Positions 51,224 through 60,458 of a DNA stretch of 64,000 nucleotides are shown here, in pieces. The translations under genes were made by a program, and so were the position numbers. The stretch lies in the NCBI RefSeq assembly GCF_000518485.1, contig NZ_KI912443.1:62001-126000 (forward strand). The letters run 5' to 3'. Each line of letters starts with the position of its first letter. Position 1 is the stretch's first letter. The notes under the pieces were generated by a model that saw nothing but the letters and a program-made list of their open reading frames with translations, ran no database searches and was not told where the DNA came from. The DNA comes from Olleya marilimosa CAM030 (lineage in GTDB: Bacteria > Bacteroidota > Bacteroidia > Flavobacteriales > Flavobacteriaceae).

Positions 51224-54028
51224 TTAAAATTTATATTTAAGTTGAAGTCCTAAATTCATACCTCTTTTGTAATCTGTAACACCTTTTCCGTTTGCAGACA
51301 CTACTAATACATCGCCTTGATTTTGGTCTTCTCTAACGTATTGGATAGTTGGGTTTAAAAGATTTTTAGCGCTTAAGTTGATTTCAAAATTATCATTGAT
51401 TGTATTTTTCCAGATAAAGTCTAAAGTTGGAACACTTTTTTCTACAATGTTACCTAAGTCACCAGAACCTAATGCATCGATACGATCAGAGAAGTATGAA
51501 AATACTAAGTTGGCAACAGGCTTATAGTTTTTAAAGGTTGGTGAGTAGCTGATGTCTGCATTTAAGATAAATGGCGAAGCACCTTGTAATTCGTCTTCGG
51601 TTTTATTAAAAGCTAAATCAAATGTTCCATCTATGTTTTCATATAAATCTTGATTAGTTTTCATGTACGTTGCATTAACTCCAAATGATAAATTGGTGTT
51701 TTGATCTGCATCAACTAATAGGTCTTTTCTTAATTCTACTTCAACACCATAAACAGTTGCTTGATCTCCTGTTCTAACATAACGTTGAGTACCTGTTGCA
51801 TCACCAACAACAACAAGATTTATTGGATTGTCAATTTGTTTGGTAAATGCACCTATTGAAAAGATTTCACTTTTACTAAAAAACCACTCATATTTTAAAT
51901 CAATATTTAAAACCTCAGAGTAACCAAGTGCATCTGGATTACCACCAATACGTGTAGATACGTCTTCGTAAACAAAAGGAGCTATTTCTTTAAACTCTGG
52001 TGTAGATACAGTTTTGCTTGCAGATAATCTTAGGTTTTGATCATCCGTTAGGCTATATTTAACGTTTAAACTAGGTAAAATAAATGTTTCTTCAGATACT
52101 TTAGAGTCCACACCATTGTTTCCTAAGTTAATCACATTGTAATCAATACTTTGTTCAAAATTTTCTAATCTTACGCCAGGTACAAACAACCATTTTTCTC
52201 CTGCTTTAATTTGGGCATCTACATAACCAGCATAAATGTTAAGCTTACCATTATAAGTGTTTTCAAAAAGTCCAGGTCTGTTAGTGTTAGAAAGTGTTGG
52301 GTAAGGTTTTAGTACTTTAATTTCGTATAAACCATTAGATGAAGGATTAAGATTTAAGTTGTCAAGATTAAACACTGAATCAAAATTATTAACATCTGTT
52401 ATTTGATAATCGCTATCAACTATATCGTAACCATATCTAACATTATTAAATTGTCTTGTTTTGTTACGACCATTGTATCCAAAATTAAATTTTAGATTGT
52501 CATTAACCTCATAAGCTAAATTAATACGTCCATTGTACTCATCATCTTCAATTTTTTGAAAGTAACGTTGGTTATCAAATACTACATTGCTGTAAAAGGT
52601 TGGGTTTGTTGTTGGGTCATTATCTAAAGCGTAGTCGTAGTTTTCTACACTAAAACGCTTACGGTCTGGTTGGTCTGAAAACACTTTGTTGTATCCAAAT
52701 CCCCAATCTAATTCAAAATTACCCGATTTGTGATTTCCTATTAATTGATTGACAAACATTTTAGTTTGGTCAAATTGTATGTTTTGTTGGTAAAACCCTT
52801 TGTCTGTGTTTAAAATAGCATCTCTACTTCTTCCTTGACCATCTGTACCATAATATCCTACTTCGTCAGAAGAACTATTAATAAATACTGAGTTAAAGCT
52901 TAAGTTATTATCAGAGTTTATTTTGTAATTGATGTTTGCCATAGCTGTTGATGTTGTAGAGTATTCAAACTCTTCTGCAGCTTCAAACGCTTTTTTCTCT
53001 ACTGTAGAAAAATCTACAGATCGACCTTGTCTATACTCGTAATTGTTTTCAAATCCACCAGTAACAAAAAAGCTTAATCTAGAACCGTTTTCAAAATTAA
53101 ATGAACTACCTCCAGATGCACCATAGGCAACATTAATAGGTGTGTCTATAGCTACAGGATCTACACCATGAGATAGAATAATTGCAAATGGGTTATGCTC
53201 GTTTCTTCCGTAAAATCCAAAATAACCAGTACCTTCACTACGTACAAAGTTTTTATCTACAGCATTAGTGTTAAATCCACTGCCTGTAAAAGCATCTACA
53301 AAACTTCCTCCTTTATGTTCTTTAGAGGTAATGTCTACATTACCTGCAGCAAAATCTCCGTAAAATTGAGCTGCATAAGCTTTACTAATGGATACATTTT
53401 GGATAACATCCGAAGAGAATAAATTTAAATCTATGTTTTTCTTGTTAACGTCATTAGATGGTAATGATAATCCATTCATGGTTGTGTTAAGGTATCTGTC
53501 TCCAAGACCTCTTACATATACGTTGCTTGATCCTTCTTGTTTAGACACTCCAGATATTTTAGCAACAGCACCAGCAGCATCACTTACTCCTTTTCTAGAT
53601 AACTCTTCTGCACCAATACTCTGTTTGATTTCGATAGCTTTTTTTTGATCTAGTAATAAAGCGGTTTCACTTTCACGTTTGGTAGTAACAGTTTCAAGTA
53701 TTACTTCGTCTAAAGACGCAGCACTGGCTCCCATTGCAACATTAATAGTTGTTGTTTTTCCGGCTTCAACAATTGCAGCTATAGTTTGTGTTTGATAACC
53801 AACAAAACTAAATTCTACATTGTATGAACCTGGTTTTAAGTCTGAAAACAAATATTTACCATTGTCATCAGACGTTGTACCTATAGTAGTGCCAGTAATT
53901 AAAATGTTGGCAAAAGCAAGAGGTTCGTCGTTAAATTCTTTATCAGTTAAAGTTCCTGATATTGATCCATTTTGAGAATAAGTTACGATGCTAAATAAAG
54001 CAAAAACTAAGTATGTTAAATTTTTCAT
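51224..54028 (-). CDS. TonB-dependent receptor with CarboxypepD_reg-like N-terminal domain
   Basis: The 934-residue outer-membrane transporter has a signal peptide (1-19, ending VTYSQ) and a CarboxypepD_reg-like domain (about 20-105; GSISGTLTDKEFNDEPLAFANI). The plug is at about 130-240 (SNVYVRGLGDRYLNTTMNGL) and the 22-strand barrel runs to the C-terminus (LGLQLKYKF, terminal Phe). No SusD-like partner is present; a beta-helix lipoprotein follows instead. The ATG at 54028 gives a clean signal peptide; the longer frame begins 17 codons upstream without a hydrophobic stretch. The promoter is TTG-N17-TTTCTTTG at 54052-54079. The transported compound is unknown. Confidence 0.92.
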   Translation of the reverse strand: MKNLTYLVFALFSIVTYSQNGSISGTLTDKEFNDEPLAFANILITGTTIGTTSDDNGKYLFSDLKPGSYNVEFSFVGYQTQTIAAIVEAGKTTTINVAMGASAASLDEVILETVTTKRESETALLLDQKKAIEIKQSIGAEELSRKGVSDAAGAVAKISGVSKQEGSSNVYVRGLGDRYLNTTMNGLSLPSNDVNKKNIDLNLFSSDVIQNVSISKAYAAQFYGDFAAGNVDITSKEHKGGSFVDAFTGSGFNTNAVDKNFVRSEGTGYFGFYGRNEHNPFAIILSHGVDPVAIDTPINVAYGASGGSSFNFENGSRLSFFVTGGFENNYEYRQGRSVDFSTVEKKAFEAAEEFEYSTTSTAMANINYKINSDNNLSFNSVFINSSSDEVGYYGTDGQGRSRDAILNTDKGFYQQNIQFDQTKMFVNQLIGNHKSGNFELDWGFGYNKVFSDQPDRKRFSVENYDYALDNDPTTNPTFYSNVVFDNQRYFQKIEDDEYNGRINLAYEVNDNLKFNFGYNGRNKTRQFNNVRYGYDIVDSDYQITDVNNFDSVFNLDNLNLNPSSNGLYEIKVLKPYPTLSNTNRPGLFENTYNGKLNIYAGYVDAQIKAGEKWLFVPGVRLENFEQSIDYNVINLGNNGVDSKVSEETFILPSLNVKYSLTDDQNLRLSASKTVSTPEFKEIAPFVYEDVSTRIGGNPDALGYSEVLNIDLKYEWFFSKSEIFSIGAFTKQIDNPINLVVVGDATGTQRYVRTGDQATVYGVEVELRKDLLVDADQNTNLSFGVNATYMKTNQDLYENIDGTFDLAFNKTEDELQGASPFILNADISYSPTFKNYKPVANLVFSYFSDRIDALGSGDLGNIVEKSVPTLDFIWKNTINDNFEINLSAKNLLNPTIQYVREDQNQGDVLVVSANGKGVTDYKRGMNLGLQLKYKF

Positions 54029-54051
54029 TTTGACTATTAAAATTCTTGGTG

Positions 54052-54079
54052 CAAAGAAACCTTGATATTGTAAAGTCAA
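54052..54079 (-). promoter_or_regulatory. Promoter of the TonB receptor gene
   Basis: On the minus strand TTG (54079-54077) and TTTCTTTG (54059-54052) are 17 bp apart. The -7 element differs from TANNTTTG at one base. It is followed 23 bp on by the ATG. Confidence 0.45.
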
Positions 54080-54157
54080 GGTTAACTGCAGATTAATAGT
54101 TAGTCACCAAAAAGTTAGCTAAAGGTTACCAGAATAGTTTTAGTGTTACTTTTTCAA

Positions 54158-54177
54158 AACATTAAGTTAACATTAGA
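54158..54177. promoter_or_regulatory. Candidate PHO box between the TonB receptor and dgt
   Basis: AACATTAAGTTAACATTAGA contains two AACATT units exactly 11 bp apart and is identical over 20 bp to the site before the porin. It lies 7 bp upstream of a TTG (54185) that, with TATCTTGC at 54206, forms the likely dgt promoter. It is also about 80 bp upstream of the TonB receptor promoter, so either gene, or both, may be the target. Confidence 0.55.
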
Positions 54178-54230
54178 AAGTACTTTGCTTTATTATTCAA
54201 ATAGTTATCTTGCAATACTAAATTTTGAAT

Positions 54231-55574
54231 ATGAATTGGGAACAATTATTATCGTTAAAACGCTTTGGCGACACTAATAAAAGATTAAGAAAAGAACAAG
54301 ATGAAACTAGATTAGGGTTTGAAGTAGACTATGATCGTGTTATTTTTTCGTCAGAGTTTAGAAGTCTACAGGATAAAACTCAAGTTATTCCTTTGTCTAA
54401 AACTGATTTTGTACATACGCGATTAACACATAGTTTAGAGGTGAGTGTTGTAGGACGTTCTTTAGGTAGAAAAGTAGGACAAAAAATTTTAGAAAAGCAT
54501 CCACATCTTCAAAATATACATGGCTATTTACCAAACGATTTTGGAGCAATTGTAGCTTCAGCAGCATTAGCACATGATATAGGTAATCCGCCTTTTGGTC
54601 ATTCTGGAGAAAAAGCAATTGGCGAATTTTTTATCTCTGGAGAAGGTCAGCATTATAAAGAAGAGTTAACAGCTAGTCAATATCAAGATTTATGTGATTT
54701 TGAAGGTAATGCCAACGGTTTTAAAATAGTAACACAAAGTCGTGCAGGCAGAGAAGGTGGTTTAAGATTAAGCTATGCTACATTAGGGGCTTTTACAAAA
54801 TATCCAAAAGCATCATTACCTAAAAAGCCTACAAAGCATATTGCAGATAAAAAGTATGGTTTTTTTCAAACAGAAAAAGATTCATTTAAAGACGTTGCAG
54901 AAGAGTTAGGGTTAATCCCAAGAGGTGATGCTAATAGTTTAAGTTATTCTCGTCATCCTTTAGCTTTTTTAGTCGAAGCTGCAGATGATATATGTTACAC
55001 AATAATAGATTTTGAAGACGGAATTAATTTAGGGTTAATTGAAGAGGAATACGCGTTAGAGTATCTGATTAATTTAGTACGAAACTCCATTAATACTAAT
55101 AAATACCATAAGCTAACTAATACTAAGGATAGGGTAAGTTATTTACGTGCATTAGCTATTAATACATTAATTAATGAAGCAGTAACCATTTTTATGGAAA
55201 ACGAAGAAGCTATACTTGACGGTCAGTTTAGTATTAGCTTATTGGATAAAAGTAAGTACGAAGCACAAATCAATGATATTATAAAATTAAGCATTGATAA
55301 AGTATATCAATCTAAAGATGTAGTTGATAAAGAAATTGCTGGTTACCAAATATTAAATTCATTATTAAATACTTACAGTAAAGCTGTAAATAATACCTTT
55401 TTAGGAAAAGCTACAAATTATGATAAACTAATAATGAAAGGTTTACCATCAACATTAGACTTTAATATAGATAGTTTGTATGTAAGATTGCTAAATGTAT
55501 GTCATTATGTGTCTTTGATGTCTGATAGTCAAGCTATTATCGAATATAAAAAAATAAAAGGGTTTAGTTTATAG
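54231..55574 (+). CDS. dgt: Deoxyguanosinetriphosphate triphosphohydrolase
   Basis: The 447-residue HD-domain enzyme hydrolyses dGTP to deoxyguanosine and triphosphate. The HD motif is intact: His in RLTHSLEVSVVGRSLG (about 67-82), AHDIGNPPFGHSGE (about 114-127), and the later Asp in LVEAADDICYTIIDFEDG. FSSEFRSLQDKTQV near 42-55 is typical of the dGTPase N-terminus. The ATG at 54231 is preferred over TTG two codons earlier. It recycles nucleotides, releases triphosphate and could supply phosphate. The upstream PHO-box-like site may therefore be meaningful. Confidence 0.93.
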   Translation: MNWEQLLSLKRFGDTNKRLRKEQDETRLGFEVDYDRVIFSSEFRSLQDKTQVIPLSKTDFVHTRLTHSLEVSVVGRSLGRKVGQKILEKHPHLQNIHGYLPNDFGAIVASAALAHDIGNPPFGHSGEKAIGEFFISGEGQHYKEELTASQYQDLCDFEGNANGFKIVTQSRAGREGGLRLSYATLGAFTKYPKASLPKKPTKHIADKKYGFFQTEKDSFKDVAEELGLIPRGDANSLSYSRHPLAFLVEAADDICYTIIDFEDGINLGLIEEEYALEYLINLVRNSINTNKYHKLTNTKDRVSYLRALAINTLINEAVTIFMENEEAILDGQFSISLLDKSKYEAQINDIIKLSIDKVYQSKDVVDKEIAGYQILNSLLNTYSKAVNNTFLGKATNYDKLIMKGLPSTLDFNIDSLYVRLLNVCHYVSLMSDSQAIIEYKKIKGFSL

Positions 55575-55665
55575 TTTGTATTATTTCTAAAAAAATGAAT
55601 TTTTAACAATAAAACTCTTAAAAAAATATTAAAAACCGGTATTTTTATAGTCTTAAAAAAATAAA

Positions 55666-58600
55666 ATGAAGAAGAAAATTATTATCCTAACGTCATGCGT
55701 TTTAGTATGTCTGGCTTTTTTTACCCTAACTAAAGTAAAAAATTCTGAAGTTTCTGAGATGGCTAACGCCAAAGAAATTCACAAAAATCATTTAGAAAAC
55801 AGTCCTTTTAAAGAGGTTTTAAAATTAACTAAACCCGAAAGAAAAGCTGCTGGATTAACTCCTAACAAATACTACGAACAAGAGTGGGAGTTAACAATGG
55901 ATCCTATCTTAGGAAGACCAACAACTGAAAAATTAAGACTAATTAGAGAAGCACAACAAGCTAAAAGACAGGCTTTTTTAGCCTCAGGTAGAGTACCAGG
56001 AGATGCTATTGATAACAGTTGGATAGAAAGAGGTCCTAATAATGTTGGAGGTAGAACAAGAGCTATCATGTTTGATCCTAATGACACAACTAACGAAACC
56101 CTTTTTGCAGGTGGAGTTAGTGGAGGGTTATGGAAAAACACTAATATTTCTGACGCTAATTCTAGTTGGATTAGAGTTGATATCCCAGAAAATTTAGCGG
56201 TTAGCTGTATCACTTATGATCCAAATAACACAAATATATTTTATGTAGGAACAGGAGAATCATACGTAGGAGGAGATGTAAATGGAGATGGTGTATGGAA
56301 ATCTGAAGATGCAGGTATGACTTGGTCTAAAGTCCTTGGTGGTATCTCAGGACCAACAACAACACAAACTATTATAAATAACATTACAGTAAATGCGCCA
56401 AGCAGTATTGCTGGAGATTATATATCTAATCCTACAAGTATTTTTGGTGGAAGTATTGATACTGTAATTACAGCTGAGTTTATTTTGGCAGATGGAACCG
56501 TACCATTTACTGGTACCAATGGACAAACATCAAATAACCCTAATGAAGGTTGTGGACCGTCAACAATAGACATGACTGGAAAAATCGCTTTAATAAGAAG
56601 AGGGGTTTGTACATTTATTGAAAAAGTTAAATCAGCGCAAGATGCAGGGGCAATTGGAGCGATTATAATGAATAATGTGGATGACGCACTAATTAATATG
56701 TCAGGAGATGATGACTCAATTGTAATACCTGCTGTTATGATATCTCAAGCAGATGGTAATCTTATTGAAGCAGCTATTAATGCAGGTACTGTAACAGGAT
56801 CTTTAAATCCACAAATAGGAGTTTTAAACGGTACTTTAGTGCCAGGAATTCAGTTTGTAAACGATATAAAAGTAAGAGATAACAATGGTGTTTCAGAAGT
56901 TTATGTTGCAGCAGGAGATAGTTTTTATGGAGCTGCAAATACAGCAACATTTTTAACAGGACCAGAGTTTGGTTTATACAAGTCAACAGATAATGGAACT
57001 AACTGGAACGAAGTAGTTTTACCTACAACAACTTTTGGTAATAAGTTTTGTCCAAACGATATAGAAATTGGTGCAGATAACAAAATATGGTTATCTACAA
57101 CTAATAGTACTGTGTTTGGTGATGGTGGAGGAAATATCCTTAATTCTACAGATGGGATAACGTTTACAGTTAAACGCACTGTTCCAGACGCGACTAGAAC
57201 TCAAATAGCTGTCTCGTCCTCGAATGCAGATGTTGTTTACGTATTAGCACAAGGTAGTACTGCTGCAGCGCCAGTTTTAATGGAGAAAACCACGGATGCT
57301 TTTACTACTAACACAACAATGAGTTTACCTAACGATGCAGATACAGGTATTGCAGCTAATGATTTTACAAGAGGGCAAGCATTCTATGATTTAATGTTAG
57401 AAGTAGATCCAAATAACGATCAGATTATCTTTGCAGGTGGAATTGATTTGTTTAAATCCTCAAACGCAGGAAATAGCTGGAGCCAATTTAGTCATTGGTA
57501 TGGTGGTTTTGGATTTCAAGATGTGCATGCAGATCAACATGCTATGACCTTTGCTAATGGATCATCAACAGTAGTTGCTTTTGGTAATGATGGTGGTGTG
57601 TATTATTCTGCAAATGCAGGATCAACTACAACTTCAAGAAATAAAGACTTTAACACGTCTCAATTTTATACGGTAGGTGTAGCTCCAACAACTGCTTTTA
57701 CAGGAGATTATTTTGCAGGAGGACTGCAAGATAACGGGACACAATTATTTGAAAATGCTAATCCAAATCAAACAGATGCTACTATTGAAGCTTATGGTGG
57801 AGATGGTGCTTTTACATTTTTTGATCAAGACGGAACAGATCAATATTTTGTAAGAAACTACGTTTACAATTCAGGGATTAACGTTTATAATTTTGCAACA
57901 AGCTCTAATGTTACTATCAACAACGAAACAGCTTCAAATGGAGCGTTTATTAATCCTCAAGCATTAGATTCTAATTTAGATATTTTATATTCTAATTATT
58001 CATCAGGAGGAAACAGCATTATTAGAAGGTATTCAGGGATTAAATCTCAGTCTACACTTCAAGCAGTAAGTTTAACAGACCCATTATTAACAAGCACACC
58101 AACTGCTTTTACGGTATCTCCTCATACCACGACCTCGTCTAAAGTTTTAGTAGGTACAATATTAGGAGATGTGTTTTTAATAGAAAATGCAAATCTAGCT
58201 TCACCAACTTTTACACAATTAGATCCTTCAAATGTGATTTTTGGAAGTGTTTCTGATTTAGAATTTGGAGCTACTGAAAATGAAATTTTCTTAACAGTTC
58301 ATAATTATGGTGTTCAGAGTATTTGGTATTCTAACGATGGTGGTTTAGTATGGCAAGCTAAAGAAGGTGACTTACCTGATATGCCAGTTAAAGCCATTTT
58401 ACAAAATCCTTTAAGTCCTGACGAAGTTATTATTGGAACAGAATTAGGCGTTTGGTTTACAAATAACTTCTCTGATGCTAACCCAAACTGGAATCAAGCT
58501 TTTAACGGAATGTCAAATGTTAAAGTAACAGACCTAGATTTAAGAGATGACAATATGGTTTTTGCATCTACTTATGGTAGAGGAATCTTTTCTGGTGAGT

Positions 58601-59679
58601 TTAAAATTGATGCTAATGGTGACGAAGATGGTGATGGTGTCCTTAATGGAGTAGACAATTGTGTTAATACCGCTAATGCAGATCAAGCAGATGCAGACGG
58701 AAATGGTATTGGAGATGCATGTCAAGATACGGATGGTGACGGAATATTAGATATTAATGATAATTGTCCACTAAACGCTAACCCTGGTCAAGAAGATGCA
58801 GATGGAAATGGTGTTGGAGATGCATGTCAAGATACAGATGGTGACACTATTTTTGACGATGTTGATAACTGTATAGCAATACCAAATGCTGACCAACAAG
58901 ATACTAACGGAAACGGAATTGGTGATGTTTGTGATACTAGTTATACTAATGCTGATAATATCGCTTTACAAATTATTTCAGAAACTTGTGATGGTCAAGA
59001 TAACGGAAAAGTTATAGTTACTGTAAATGAAACTTATGTGGATTACGTTACAACTTTAGTAGGTAATGGATTAAACTTATCTCAGTCGTTTACTAATAAC
59101 ACCTATACTTTTGAAGATTTACCTGTTGGTTCTTATACAGTTTGTGTTGCTGTGGATGATATTGCGATCGATTATCAACAGTGTTTTGAAATTAATATTG
59201 AAGAAGCTGGTGTTATAGAATTACAGATTGCTAACAGCAATAATCTAAATTCTGATACAACTAATGTTGAGGTTAGTAGAGGTACTGCTCCATATACTGT
59301 CCTATTTAACCAAGAAGTAATAATGATTACATCTGATACTAATTTTGATTTAGATCTTGTGGGTAACGGAGAGTTAGAGATAAAAACTTCAAAAGCATGT
59401 GAAGGTACTTTTAGAAAAACAATTCAAAATGCCATTAGCTTAAAAGCTAGTCCTAATCCAGTAATTGATAATCTTAAAATAACAATTCCAAGTTCAGATA
59501 CTAAATCTACAATCGGAATTCAAATTTATGATGTTACAGGTAAGTTAGTGCTTAATAATAACTACCAAAAAACTAGCGCAAGTTATATACAAGTTCCTTT
59601 TGCAAATCTAAACTCAGGAATCTATTTTATAAAAGTAGATTTAGATACTCCAGAGGTTTTAAAAATTATAAAAAAATAA
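55666..59679 (+). CDS. T9SS-exported multidomain protein with sortilin-like, PA and thrombospondin-3 repeats
   Basis: The 1337-residue protein has an N-terminal signal/anchor (about 3-24). Sortilin/BNR-type beta-propeller blades follow (WIERGPNNVGGRTRAIMFDP, VWKSEDAGMTWSKV, LYKSTDNGTNWNEV, LFKSSNAGNSWSQF). A PA domain (about 235-395; CGPSTIDMTGKIALIRRGVCTF) is inserted between blades. The propeller ends near 970 (SNVKVTDLDLRDDNMVFASTYGRG). Calcium-binding thrombospondin type-3 repeats (about 985-1090; DGDGVLNGVDNC and DADGNGIGDAC units) follow. A beta domain with PVGSYTVCVAVDD and a C-terminal T9SS sorting domain (LKASPNPVIDN ... GIYFIKV) close it. No protease catalytic motif is visible. It is probably a surface or secreted binding protein. 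Confidence 0.9.
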   Translation: MKKKIIILTSCVLVCLAFFTLTKVKNSEVSEMANAKEIHKNHLENSPFKEVLKLTKPERKAAGLTPNKYYEQEWELTMDPILGRPTTEKLRLIREAQQAKRQAFLASGRVPGDAIDNSWIERGPNNVGGRTRAIMFDPNDTTNETLFAGGVSGGLWKNTNISDANSSWIRVDIPENLAVSCITYDPNNTNIFYVGTGESYVGGDVNGDGVWKSEDAGMTWSKVLGGISGPTTTQTIINNITVNAPSSIAGDYISNPTSIFGGSIDTVITAEFILADGTVPFTGTNGQTSNNPNEGCGPSTIDMTGKIALIRRGVCTFIEKVKSAQDAGAIGAIIMNNVDDALINMSGDDDSIVIPAVMISQADGNLIEAAINAGTVTGSLNPQIGVLNGTLVPGIQFVNDIKVRDNNGVSEVYVAAGDSFYGAANTATFLTGPEFGLYKSTDNGTNWNEVVLPTTTFGNKFCPNDIEIGADNKIWLSTTNSTVFGDGGGNILNSTDGITFTVKRTVPDATRTQIAVSSSNADVVYVLAQGSTAAAPVLMEKTTDAFTTNTTMSLPNDADTGIAANDFTRGQAFYDLMLEVDPNNDQIIFAGGIDLFKSSNAGNSWSQFSHWYGGFGFQDVHADQHAMTFANGSSTVVAFGNDGGVYYSANAGSTTTSRNKDFNTSQFYTVGVAPTTAFTGDYFAGGLQDNGTQLFENANPNQTDATIEAYGGDGAFTFFDQDGTDQYFVRNYVYNSGINVYNFATSSNVTINNETASNGAFINPQALDSNLDILYSNYSSGGNSIIRRYSGIKSQSTLQAVSLTDPLLTSTPTAFTVSPHTTTSSKVLVGTILGDVFLIENANLASPTFTQLDPSNVIFGSVSDLEFGATENEIFLTVHNYGVQSIWYSNDGGLVWQAKEGDLPDMPVKAILQNPLSPDEVIIGTELGVWFTNNFSDANPNWNQAFNGMSNVKVTDLDLRDDNMVFASTYGRGIFSGEFKIDANGDEDGDGVLNGVDNCVNTANADQADADGNGIGDACQDTDGDGILDINDNCPLNANPGQEDADGNGVGDACQDTDGDTIFDDVDNCIAIPNADQQDTNGNGIGDVCDTSYTNADNIALQIISETCDGQDNGKVIVTVNETYVDYVTTLVGNGLNLSQSFTNNTYTFEDLPVGSYTVCVAVDDIAIDYQQCFEINIEEAGVIELQIANSNNLNSDTTNVEVSRGTAPYTVLFNQEVIMITSDTNFDLDLVGNGELEIKTSKACEGTFRKTIQNAISLKASPNPVIDNLKITIPSSDTKSTIGIQIYDVTGKLVLNNNYQKTSASYIQVPFANLNSGIYFIKVDLDTPEVLKIIKK

Positions 59680-59685
59680 AAAAAG

Positions 59686-60399
59686 ATGAATAAGATATTA
59701 AAATTAATACCTGTATTAGCAGTAGCAGCTGTTTTTACTGCATCATGTAGTAGTAGTGATGATGGAGGAGGAGCAGGTGTTGCTCCAACAGTACCAAATA
59801 CTGCTCCAACAGCAGTCTCAAATTTAGTGTACCCAAGTTCAGATTTATTATGTATTGATAGTAACATTACCTTTGAATGGGCAGCAGCTACTGATGTAGA
59901 TAATGATGTTTTAGAATATACAATCAGAGTTGCTACAGATAGAGATCAAACTAACATCATAGCACAACAAACAACTACTAATACTTCAATAACAATCCAA
60001 CTAGGAGCAGGAACTGCGTATTATTGGAACGTTACGGCTTCAGATGGAGAGGATAATGCAGCAGCATCATCTACCTTAGCTTTCTATACAGAAGGAAACG
60101 GAGTTTCTAATTATGCACCATTTACAGCAGCATTAAATGCACCAGCTGTAGACGCTTTAGTTGATGCAGGAACAACTACATTAGATTGGACAGGATCAGA
60201 TGTTGATGTTGCAGACACCTTAACCTATGATTTATATTTTGGAACGACATCAAGTCCTGCTATTAGTCAATCTGATTTAACAGTATCAACTTTTGATGTT
60301 ACAACAGTAGCTGGTACAACGTATTATTGGAGAGTAGATACTAAAGATAACAACGGAGTAAAAAGTATTGGTCAAGAGTGGTCGTTTACCACAAACTAA
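59686..60399 (+). CDS. Lipoprotein with two fibronectin type III-like domains
   Basis: The 237-residue protein has a lipoprotein signal (AVFTASC, Cys21) followed by a Ser/Asp/Gly-rich linker (SSSDDGGGAG). Two tandem beta-sandwich domains of Fn3 type (about 40-135 and 145-237) each start with a Pro/Ala-rich strand and contain a TAYYWNVTASDGEDN or TTYYWRVDTKDNNGV strand, the usual YYWRV motif. It lies only 6 bp after the large T9SS protein gene and must be cotranscribed. It may be a surface partner or anchor for that protein; this is inference. Confidence 0.82.
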   Translation: MNKILKLIPVLAVAAVFTASCSSSDDGGGAGVAPTVPNTAPTAVSNLVYPSSDLLCIDSNITFEWAAATDVDNDVLEYTIRVATDRDQTNIIAQQTTTNTSITIQLGAGTAYYWNVTASDGEDNAAASSTLAFYTEGNGVSNYAPFTAALNAPAVDALVDAGTTTLDWTGSDVDVADTLTYDLYFGTTSSPAISQSDLTVSTFDVTTVAGTTYYWRVDTKDNNGVKSIGQEWSFTTN

Positions 60400-60422
60400 T
60401 ACATTATTTAGCTTATAATTTT

Positions 60423-60458
60423 AAATGGCAGACTAATTTTTTAGTCTGCCATTTTTTT
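60423..60458. terminator. Bidirectional terminator between the Fn3 lipoprotein and dxs
   Basis: AAATGGCAGACTAA ... TTAGTCTGCCATTT is a perfect 14-bp stem with a short T loop and T runs on both strands. It overlaps the last codons of dxs. Confidence 0.9.
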
